A stretch of DNA of 5,829 bases, taken from positions 1 to 5,829 of the forward strand of contig VSQE01000103.1 of NCBI GenBank assembly GCA_009775705.1, in the 5' to 3' direction. The DNA is from Prevotellamassilia sp. (lineage in GTDB: Bacteria > Bacteroidota > Bacteroidia > Bacteroidales > Bacteroidaceae). Both the position numbers and the translations under genes were made by a program. The notes under the pieces were generated by a model, which was not told the DNA's origin, did no database searches, and saw nothing but the letters and a program-made list of their open reading frames with translations. This document shows, one piece after another, positions 1 through 5,313 of this stretch; the first letter of the stretch is position 1; each line of letters begins with the position of its first letter.

Positions 1-13
1 ACCTTTTTTCAAC

Positions 14-82
14 AAGATCCTATGTTTTTTTCACGTTAAGCAACGAAAAAAGCCGCCCGTTAGGCGGCTTTTCAGGGATCTT
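14..82 (-). terminator. GC-rich hairpin terminator inside a longer closing stem
   Basis: The core stem pairs AAAAGCCGCC (48-57) with GGCGGCTTTT (63-72) around a 5-base loop. Read leftward, the hairpin is followed by six U; read rightward, by only four U and a C. It is therefore a better terminator for leftward RNA but could work both ways. A second inverted pair, AAGATCC (14-20) and GGATCTT (76-82), encloses the hairpin and could form an outer stem. It may end a rightward gene lying off the left edge (one frame runs open from position 1 to a TAA at 37-39), or it may attenuate transcripts from the leftward promoter at 97-128. The hairpin is clear; its job is inferred. Confidence 0.75.
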
Positions 83-204
83 CTACTTTGCTGGTGCAAA
101 TATAATACATCCAAGGGCGAAATGCAAATGCCATTTAACTTCCGTTTACATTCGGTCTGAAACGCCCGTTTTGCTTATCAACGCTAAACGTGAAACGACA
201 TAGG
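19..204. repeat. Imperfect inverted repeat, about 23 bases per arm
   Basis: The arms are 19-41 and 183-204. The reverse complement of the left arm matches the right arm in 19 of 23 aligned columns: GCT, AACGTGAAA and ACATAGG are shared, with three substitutions and one gap. A further TTGCTT is shared if a 10-base insertion is allowed in the right copy (TTGCTT at 171-176, its complement at 38-43). The 141 bases between the arms hold the terminator hairpin and the leftward promoter. Whether the repeat functions or is chance is unknown. Confidence 0.4.
97..128 (-). promoter_or_regulatory. Leftward Bacteroides-type promoter
   Basis: Read on the minus strand, TTTG (125-128), a 20-base spacer and TATATTTG (97-104) match the Bacteroides sigma-ABfr pattern TTTG/TAnnTTTG exactly. 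Transcription would start near position 92 and meet the hairpin at 48-72 after about 20 bases. The target is either a leader-controlled gene beyond the left edge or a very short RNA. No start codon for a leftward gene is visible inside the window. Confidence 0.5.
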
Positions 205-269
205 GGCTTTTTTCATCCTCCCCCGAAGGATATACCGGTCCGACGATTTCCCCTGCCGGAACACTCTAC

Positions 270-331
270 AAAAAAAGAGAAAGCCCGCACGGAGCACAGA
301 ATTACCCTAAACTGCCTCCGGGGACTTTCTC
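270..331 (-). terminator. Rho-independent terminator of the leftward operon
   Basis: A long imperfect stem-loop lies 35 bases past the stop of the 54-residue gene. GAGAAAGCCC (277-286) pairs with GGG-A-CTTTCTC (321-331, A324 bulged). CGGAG (290-294) pairs with CTCCG (316-320) further in, with a GCA bulge at 287-289. Read leftward, the stem is followed directly by seven U (A-run 270-276), as expected for a strong intrinsic terminator of the minus-strand operon. It shares 14 bases (283-296) with the gap hairpin at 571-584. Confidence 0.85.
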
Positions 332-365
332 ACGAACCGGTTCTTTATCTTTTATGCGCTTCTGC

Positions 366-530
366 TCAATTCTCCTCGTCGGAAGACCAGATACTGCTGT
401 TCCAGCCGTTCTTTCTACGGCTCAATACCTCGGCATCCTTGTCTGCGGCTTCATCTTTGACCGAAAGACAGAGGATATCCTCAGTTTCCATCTTGATCAC
501 TGTAAGGGACGGTTGAATATACTTTTTCAT
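366..530 (-). CDS. Small 54-residue Bacteroidales protein, function unknown
   Basis: The product is 54 residues, starting MKKYIQPSLTVIKMETED and ending with the acidic tail WSSDEEN. I chose the ATG at 528-530 rather than the upstream in-frame ATG at 576-578, because the extension would run through the gap hairpin and is very basic, while MKKY...P is a typical opening. An A-rich stretch (eight A on the minus strand, 542-549) precedes the start. No signal peptide, membrane segment or known catalytic motif is visible; there is one cysteine near the middle. From memory, it resembles many short Bacteroidales hypothetical proteins that open MKK-Y-x-P, have a hydrophobic middle with LxxS, an LSRR-like motif, then Trp and a D/E-rich end. 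That resemblance is unverified and their function is not known to me. It is the last gene of the unit with the 861-residue secreted protein, 90 bases downstream of it and just before the terminator, so co-transcription is likely. Confidence 0.65.
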   Translation of the reverse strand: MKKYIQPSLTVIKMETEDILCLSVKDEAADKDAEVLSRRKNGWNSSIWSSDEEN

Positions 531-559
531 ATTATTCGGAGTTTTTTTTATTCGGTCCC

Positions 560-594
560 TCTCCCTTCCCGCCCGCACGGAGCAGGAAGGGAGA
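560..594 (-). other. Hairpin between the two operon genes
   Basis: A perfect 10-bp stem pairs 560-569 with 585-594 around a 15-base GC-rich loop (570-584). Neither direction has a U-tract after it: leftward it is followed by AGGGACC and then A-rich sequence. It is therefore unlikely to be a simple intrinsic terminator. It more probably stabilises or sets a processing point in the two-gene mRNA, or partly reduces expression of the downstream small gene. The loop contains the 14 bases also found in the operon terminator. Confidence 0.6.
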
Positions 595-620
595 AGGCTG
601 TTTATTGTTCTACATCATTC

Positions 621-3206
621 TTATTTTACCAACACTTTCTTGCCGCCGATGATATAAACGCCTTTCTGCATCTTCTCTACACGGCGACCGCTCAGGTCAT
701 AAACGGCAGGAGCGTCCGTCGGGCATTCGTTGCCGACCGCACCGATACCGGTCACGTCACCGCTGAAGAACAGGGCACGCACGGCAGACTGCTCACCGTC
801 CTCGGCCGTCAATGTCACGTAGCAACGATTGGCACCCACGGTGGGCTGCTCTCCTTCCATCACCTTGTAGAAGCCGAGCTTGCCGCCCTTGTTCTGGAGA
901 ACATACGAACCTACCGGAGCGGTTGTACTCTCATATACTCCAGTCAGGATTCCGGCTGTGTTTGCCTGGTTGTTGGAGGCATTATATCCGATCAGCTGAT
1001 ACTTCTTGCCAACCTCTCCTTGCACGATATAAGGAGTATTGGCCTTGAAACCGGTGGGCAGATCCGAGAGATTCAATACCCCGTTCTCATCCGCACCGCT
1101 ACAGGTATAAGCTTTCACTCCTGCGGGAACCGCAATGTTACCGGGCAGCATGATGGTACCGTATTCTGCCTTGAACTCATAAGTCACAGAAGCGGGATTG
1201 CCATAACTGCGGCCCAGATCTCTGTAATTCCGTATGTCCGTAACCGCCCGGTTGACGGCTGCCAGATCCTTGCCTTCGCTACTAAGCGCAAGCGCGTTGG
1301 TGAACAGATCCGCCTTGTCGGCCACACTGGGGAAATTGTATTCTCCGGGCCAGATCACCTGATCTACATCGGCAGCTACTACAGGGAACGTGGAGACATT
1401 GTCATCGTGGAAAGCGCGAAGCTGCATCTTGGCCAAAGCGAGCGGATCTACCGTGATTTCCTCAATATACCAGGCAGACTGGGAATTTGCCCCTCCGCCA
1501 TAAGCCACGATGTTTCCGCTTACACCAGCGCCGCCATTATGATCGCCCGTATGGAACGAGCTATGGCTGCCGACAGTCAGTATATTGAACTGTCCGGTAC
1601 CGATACCGAGAAAATTCAGCCGGGTAACCGTAGACGGAACGGACATGCCATAGTTTGAACTTTGACGGCCCTGCACGGCAGGATATTTGTCATCCCGAAG
1701 GCTCTGCATGGCAAAACCACCGGACACAGGAGCCAGCGTCCATATCTGCGAGATATTCGTGTTGTCCTCCGAAGCTGTGGCCCATCCCAGACCACCACCA
1801 TTGTTCTGAATGGCCTTGCGGACTTTCTGACTGCCCGTTTCAAAACCTTGATAGGCACAGATGAGACGATAGTACTTACCGGCCTCAGGCAAGATATAGG
1901 AATCCTTAAAAGCCTTGTATTCCTGTACGCAAGCTCTCATTTGCTCCAAAGTACGGTTTTCTTCGGTGGAATACTTCTGCATGTTCGTTTGCAGGAGAGT
2001 CAGATCTTCCTGACGATAAGTTCCGGGGTTTGTTCCAACAAGATTAGCGGATTCAGGGCTGGTAGCCCACGTATTTGCCTCTTCGTAGACTGCCTCGGCT
2101 ACAGCCGCCCATGCAGCCTGAACCGCATCCATATCCGTCACCGCCTCAAAAGTGAATGTAGAACCACTATCCTCGGCAGACTTGCTGTCAGTCCAGATAC
2201 CGAGCTGGCTTTTCACGTCATTGATATATTTCGTACCTTCTCCTTCAAGCTGGAACTGATATCCGTTCGCCGTATTCTTTCTCAAAAAGAAAGTGGAGGG
2301 ATTCTCCGTCCATTTCAGGATTTCATTGTTGTTGCCTTCTCCCGTAAGCCCCTTGCCGGCTCCTACGAAACAGTTATAAATCTGGAAGCCGTTATTCAGA
2401 TCACCGGTAAACGCATACAGACCGGTATAGGTGGTATTGTCGTTATTGTCATTATTCCTGTTTTCCTCGCTCAGAATATCTGTCAAGACTTTTTTGGTAG
2501 AACGGATTTTCAGACGGTACCACTGCGTATTTTCTGCAAACTGCCCGTTTATGATTGTCGTAGGCTGGATCGCATTGGTCAAGGCATTGGTCAAGGCCTC
2601 GATCTGCTCCAACTCTTCAGCCGTCACTTCCGTGAACTGAATGGCCGAACCTGGGTCGCTCAAAGCGCTGCCATTGTCCCAGATGGACAGATGGCATTTG
2701 GGAGCACCGTCGCTGTTGTTCCAATACCCATTGGTCGAACCGTGAATTTTATAGGTGGCATACGAACCATTGGCCAGATCGCCAGTGAAAGTTGCCGTAG
2801 ATGCCGCATAATCGAAAGCCGTGCTGATGCCTTCGGTAGCAGAAGTAGCGTACATTTTGGCCAGTCCGCCGGTAATGCCCAGCACGAAGCCCGTACCTTT
2901 TCCCTTGTTATAGAACTGGTAACCATCGGTTTCGTTACCAACCACACACCACAATCCGCCATTGTTCACAGGCTTGGTGGTGCCGTTCAGCAACAGAACA
3001 CCGGCATCATTGACATAGCTGCTGCCTTCGGTGCCCAGATAACCGTTCGTGTGGTAGCCATCCGAATTGACAAACTGGATAAAATACCACGTCGTGTTCT
3101 GGGCCCACTGGCCGTCAACAGGCGCATCCGACGTCTGGGGTTGTTGCGCGCTCGCTGCTCCTATCATTAATAGGAACATTACGAGAAAAGATGTAATTTT
3201 TCTCAT
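621..3206 (-). CDS. Large secreted modular protein with beta-trefoil-like repeats and Bacteroidales C-terminal tail
   Basis: The product has 861 residues. A signal peptide is clear: MRK, a hydrophobic core, then cleavage after ASA at residue 20; there is no lipobox cysteine, so it is not a lipoprotein. Two related modules follow, about 31-194 and 219-357. Each opens DGQWAQNTTWY or NGQFAENTQWY and has YQFYN/FQIYN and LSIW/LGIW-type strands. A third, more distant module spans about 440-585 (GKYYRLICAYQG...IWTL...WYIEE). This Trp/Tyr/Gly-rich pattern suggests ricin-type beta-trefoil or similar carbohydrate-binding folds, which is my inference. Helical linkers occur at about 358-436 and 588-665. 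Residues 675-822 resemble a beta-rich module common in Bacteroidales exported proteins (GTIMLPGNIAVPAGVKAYT...). The end, VYDLSGRRVEKMQKGVYI, resembles type IX secretion sorting tails. No catalytic motif was recognised. It has its own promoter at 3283-3313 and heads a unit with the 54-residue gene. Near-absence of TTA, CTA and TCA codons suggests strong expression. The CDS call is very secure; the role is not. Confidence 0.93.
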   Translation of the reverse strand: MRKITSFLVMFLLMIGAASAQQPQTSDAPVDGQWAQNTTWYFIQFVNSDGYHTNGYLGTEGSSYVNDAGVLLLNGTTKPVNNGGLWCVVGNETDGYQFYNKGKGTGFVLGITGGLAKMYATSATEGISTAFDYAASTATFTGDLANGSYATYKIHGSTNGYWNNSDGAPKCHLSIWDNGSALSDPGSAIQFTEVTAEELEQIEALTNALTNAIQPTTIINGQFAENTQWYRLKIRSTKKVLTDILSEENRNNDNNDNTTYTGLYAFTGDLNNGFQIYNCFVGAGKGLTGEGNNNEILKWTENPSTFFLRKNTANGYQFQLEGEGTKYINDVKSQLGIWTDSKSAEDSGSTFTFEAVTDMDAVQAAWAAVAEAVYEEANTWATSPESANLVGTNPGTYRQEDLTLLQTNMQKYSTEENRTLEQMRACVQEYKAFKDSYILPEAGKYYRLICAYQGFETGSQKVRKAIQNNGGGLGWATASEDNTNISQIWTLAPVSGGFAMQSLRDDKYPAVQGRQSSNYGMSVPSTVTRLNFLGIGTGQFNILTVGSHSSFHTGDHNGGAGVSGNIVAYGGGANSQSAWYIEEITVDPLALAKMQLRAFHDDNVSTFPVVAADVDQVIWPGEYNFPSVADKADLFTNALALSSEGKDLAAVNRAVTDIRNYRDLGRSYGNPASVTYEFKAEYGTIMLPGNIAVPAGVKAYTCSGADENGVLNLSDLPTGFKANTPYIVQGEVGKKYQLIGYNASNNQANTAGILTGVYESTTAPVGSYVLQNKGGKLGFYKVMEGEQPTVGANRCYVTLTAEDGEQSAVRALFFSGDVTGIGAVGNECPTDAPAVYDLSGRRVEKMQKGVYIIGGKKVLVK
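2572..2595. repeat. 12-bp tandem duplication inside the secreted protein gene
   Basis: The 12-mer GCATTGGTCAAG occurs twice back to back (2572-2583 and 2584-2595), followed by the GC of a third start. It encodes the repeated TNAL of ALTNALTNA at about residues 205-212, in the helical linker between modules one and two. It stays in frame, so copy-number change would lengthen or shorten the linker by four residues. Confidence 0.75.
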
Positions 3207-3282
3207 AGTCAGGTAATTTATGAATTTAAAATTATTAATGATTATATTTCTCTTTCCTGTAATTTGTCACAAAATACAGGGG

Positions 3283-3313
3283 CAAAAATACTCCAAATCC
3301 CATTAATTGCAAA
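3283..3313 (-). promoter_or_regulatory. Promoter of the secreted protein / small protein operon
   Basis: On the minus strand, TTTG (3310-3313), a 19-base spacer and TATTTTTG (3283-3290) fit the Bacteroides consensus exactly. The start of transcription would be near 3278, giving a leader of roughly 70 bases that is A/T-rich and lacks a Shine-Dalgarno. A run of eight G (3316-3323; C on the transcribed-direction strand) sits two bases upstream of the -33 element. Confidence 0.75.
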
Positions 3314-3315
3314 AT

Positions 3316-3323
3316 GGGGGGGG
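3316..3323. repeat. G8 homopolymer beside the operon promoter
   Basis: Eight consecutive G lie immediately upstream of the -33 box of the leftward promoter, at about -38 to -45. Homopolymers of this length are prone to slippage during replication, which could change promoter geometry in the upstream contact zone. The tract is seen directly; variability is a guess. Confidence 0.8.
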
Positions 3324-3340
3324 TGAAATTATGTTAAATC

Positions 3341-3384
3341 TTAAAAATAATAGTGCTCCAGCACAAAATGATGCGGAGCATTAT
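3341..3384 (-). terminator. Terminator of the thioredoxin-like gene
   Basis: ATAGTGCTCC (3350-3359) pairs with GGAGCATTAT (3375-3384) apart from one C-A mismatch on the leftward RNA. An inner GCA/TGC (3361-3363 with 3372-3374) extends the stem. Read leftward, it is followed by a U-rich tail (UAUUUUUAAG). It lies 53 bases past the stop at 3438 and separates this gene from the next promoter. Confidence 0.7.
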
Positions 3385-3437
3385 AAAAAAGTATGACAAT
3401 TTACCGTATAATCAATCTCTTCATGCGGAAGCCATCA

Positions 3438-5114
3438 CTATTCCTCCAGAATTTTCTCTATCAGGCTTCTCGACATCTTGCTTCTTTCATGCGTCACGAT
3501 GTTTCCCTTCCTGTCTACGAGTACGCAAAACGGAATGCCGATGAACTGGAACTTTTTCGCAAGGAAATTCCACTCGTCATTGGTCAGGTAGATGTGCTCG
3601 CCCTTAATGTTGTTGTGCTTCATGAACGCCTCGCTCGGATCGCGCGGAGAGTTCTTCTCATTGCATATATAAAGAAAACGCACCGGCTTGTCCTTGAAGT
3701 ATTCCACAACGTCACGCTGGTCCAGCATGCCGCTCCGGCATGGACCGCAACTTATTCCCCAGAAATCCATGAAGAGGACATTTCCTTTGTACTTCTCCAC
3801 CAAAGCGCTGAACAGGGCATCGCCCTCGGGAGAGGCGGATGCTTCCGGCCTGCGCCCCTCTCTGCCCGCAACAAACTTCCGGTAGGCATCGACAGCACGG
3901 TGGGCCACAATCTTGTGGGCAAACTGCGGAATGGCACCGGCGAACCGCTCCGCCAGCGTGTGTGGGAACCACGCTTCGGAAGCGTCCTTCGCATCCCTCA
4001 TGATTTCGTGCAGCAGACAGATCTGCATCATGAAGTTGTTGTGCAGCCCTAACCGGCTACATATACTGTCGCCCGCCATCCGGTAGTAATCGGCCACCGA
4101 CAGAAGTCTGCCCTGCCTGTACTCCAGCATCTTTTCGTGGTCCTGCCGGTCGTAAGTGGAAGGAAGGACTAAGTTCTCCTTATAGTCGGCCAGCCGGTCC
4201 GGGTCCTGACTCCCGCTCTCCCCGTAAAATTCGTCTCCAAGATATATAAATGCGTCCAGCGGATCGAACTCCAGATTGTTGATCAGATGGCTTCCGCCGT
4301 CGGCAAAAAGCATACACGGGTTGTCCAGAATGTATGGTTCGCACTCGTGCAGGAAATTCCACACCTCCTGACGGCGCACCACCTTTTCGGGCGGCGTATT
4401 CCGCTGTTCGTCCATAATATTCCATCTGTACAGACTAAAAGCCGCGCCTATCTGTTCCGGTATGCGCGCCAGCAGGCTGCTTTTCAGCACATCCCGGGCA
4501 AAGTCCGAACATCCGTCTATCAGACTGAGCGTGTCGGCGTCTACGGCTCCGACAACAGCGCGGAACTCCTTCAGTTTCTTTCCCCTCCATTCCATCATCA
4601 CCTGTCTGTCCTTAGCCTCCCAGGGCTTCTTCTCCATATCGTCGGAAAAGAACTGCCGGCGCAGCCGGGGCCATAAGCGATTGACCTCGCCCGTAGCTCC
4701 CGTTCCTCCCCAAACAGCCGTATCGCCCTCCGTTCCGGAACGGCCCTCGATGGTGACATCCAGCGTGTCGCCTACGGCGGCAAACACTGAGCCGAAAGAG
4801 CCTAAGGTAAAGAACTGGGAATGCGGGACAAGAATGGACGCACAAAAACGGCCGGTGCTATCCACCTTGATGGCCTCCACGAACTCTTTGTCAAGAAACA
4901 TATCCATACCCACGAAACCAAGCGTTCCGTACTTGCCCTGCGGGACATTCTTCACGCATCCTCTCACCACGACATATCCGGGGCGGAAATGATATTCGTC
5001 GATGGTTCCCGAAGGATAATTGCGCAAAGTCCGGGGCAAGGTTTTCACCTTCATCGCCCATCCCTGTGTCAGACTCAAAGCCATGATGATAACTGAAAGT
5101 ATTCCTGTTTTCAT
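3438..5114 (-). CDS. Exported thioredoxin-fold (TlpA-like) disulfide oxidoreductase with long N-terminal region
   Basis: The product has 558 residues. I chose the ATG at 5112-5114 because it opens a signal peptide (MKTGILSVIIMALSLTQGWA, cleavage likely after residue 20). The longer upstream reading would cross the promoter. The last 115 residues or so form a thioredoxin domain: strand VLFMDFW (446-452), active site C456-G-P-C459, the cis-proline motif GIPF (Pro528) and strand CVLVDRKGNIV. Proteins of this type reduce or exchange disulfides in the periplasm or at the outer membrane. The first ~430 residues hold a beta-rich part (about 40-125) and then a long, mostly helical part, with no other motif I recognise. 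The layout resembles Bacteroidales TlpA/AhpC-TSA proteins with variable N-terminal regions. Extra cysteines include C53, C91, C202, C257 and C267. Five matches to the Bacteroides O-glycosylation motif D(S/T)(A/I/L/V/M/T) occur. The gene stands alone, with its own promoter and terminator. Substrate is unknown. Confidence 0.93.
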   Translation of the reverse strand: MKTGILSVIIMALSLTQGWAMKVKTLPRTLRNYPSGTIDEYHFRPGYVVVRGCVKNVPQGKYGTLGFVGMDMFLDKEFVEAIKVDSTGRFCASILVPHSQFFTLGSFGSVFAAVGDTLDVTIEGRSGTEGDTAVWGGTGATGEVNRLWPRLRRQFFSDDMEKKPWEAKDRQVMMEWRGKKLKEFRAVVGAVDADTLSLIDGCSDFARDVLKSSLLARIPEQIGAAFSLYRWNIMDEQRNTPPEKVVRRQEVWNFLHECEPYILDNPCMLFADGGSHLINNLEFDPLDAFIYLGDEFYGESGSQDPDRLADYKENLVLPSTYDRQDHEKMLEYRQGRLLSVADYYRMAGDSICSRLGLHNNFMMQICLLHEIMRDAKDASEAWFPHTLAERFAGAIPQFAHKIVAHRAVDAYRKFVAGREGRRPEASASPEGDALFSALVEKYKGNVLFMDFWGISCGPCRSGMLDQRDVVEYFKDKPVRFLYICNEKNSPRDPSEAFMKHNNIKGEHIYLTNDEWNFLAKKFQFIGIPFCVLVDRKGNIVTHERSKMSRSLIEKILEE

Positions 5115-5158
5115 AGTATGCTCATGTTCCGGACAAAATATGCCCCATTTATTTACTG

Positions 5159-5190
5159 CAAATATAGTATATTTCTGAATACGTCCCAAG
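5159..5190 (-). promoter_or_regulatory. Promoter of the thioredoxin-like gene
   Basis: On the minus strand, CTTG (5187-5190, one base off TTTG), a 20-base spacer and TATATTTG (5159-5166, exact -7 consensus) give a Bacteroides-type promoter. Transcription would begin near 5154, with a leader of about 40 bases before the ATG at 5114. A four-codon ORF (ATG at 5123-5125) lies in that leader and ends across the start codon of the gene. Confidence 0.65.
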
Positions 5191-5216
5191 ATACACGGAA
5201 AATTCTTTTTTATCCT

Positions 5217-5224
5217 TATCTTTG
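5217..5224 (+). promoter_or_regulatory. -7 element for the Nudix hydrolase gene
   Basis: TATCTTTG matches TAnnTTTG exactly. No TTTG is present 19-21 bases upstream, so the -33 half is weak or absent. Transcription would start near 5229, giving a leader of about 85 bases before the ATG at 5314. The region that should hold its -33 box abuts the -33 box of the divergent thioredoxin-like gene promoter. Confidence 0.5.
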
Positions 5225-5260
5225 CAAATACCCACGGAGAGGAGATCCCCAGAGCCAGCG

Positions 5261-5280
5261 TGCCGGCAGAAAAACCGGCA
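5261..5280 (+). other. GC-rich hairpin in the Nudix gene leader
   Basis: TGCCGG (5261-5266) and CCGGCA (5275-5280) form a perfect 6-bp stem with an A-rich 8-base loop, 33 bases before the ATG. No U-tract follows, so it is not a terminator. It might affect translation or mRNA stability, or mean nothing. Confidence 0.35.
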
Positions 5281-5313
5281 GCCGTAATTTCGACATACCC
5301 AGACAGACCGACC

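Larger units (their letters stand above)
1..365. other. Gene-free left flank
   Basis: I see no convincing coding region here. Some frames stay open, but they run through the terminators and have no plausible start or protein-like composition. The identifiable contents are the 14-82 hairpin, the 97-128 promoter, the 19-41/183-204 inverted repeat and the 270-331 terminator. The stretch from about 205 to 269 shows nothing recognisable. Confidence 0.6.

Noticed and set aside
190..516. Rightward 108-codon open frame over the operon end
   Set aside because: It runs through the leftward terminator and over the 54-residue gene. The composition is unlike a protein and no promoter precedes it.
531..578. 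Longer start for the small protein (ATG at 576-578)
   Set aside because: The extra 16 residues are highly basic and are encoded within the gap hairpin. The internal ATG gives the MKKY opening and has an A-rich leader.
354..1658. Rightward 434-codon open frame
   Set aside because: It lies exactly opposite the 861-residue gene in the codon-aligned frame and crosses the small gene and the gap hairpin. Its openness follows from avoidance of TTA, CTA and TCA in the sense gene. The translation shows no domain or signal peptide.
2438..2462. Short trinucleotide-like repeat (GTC/ATT) in the secreted protein gene
   Set aside because: It encodes an Asn/Asp-rich linker (NNDNNDN) in module two. The units are imperfect and short, with no sign of a microsatellite.
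1662..3170. Rightward 502-codon open frame
   Set aside because: This is the continuation of the same antisense frame after a single stop. The translation is Arg/Ile-rich without recognisable motifs, while the leftward reading has a signal peptide, repeats and a known tail.
5260..5313. GTG start for the Nudix gene
   Set aside because: The 18 added residues are encoded through the leader hairpin and do not resemble the family. The ATG at 5314 leads straight into the first conserved strand.
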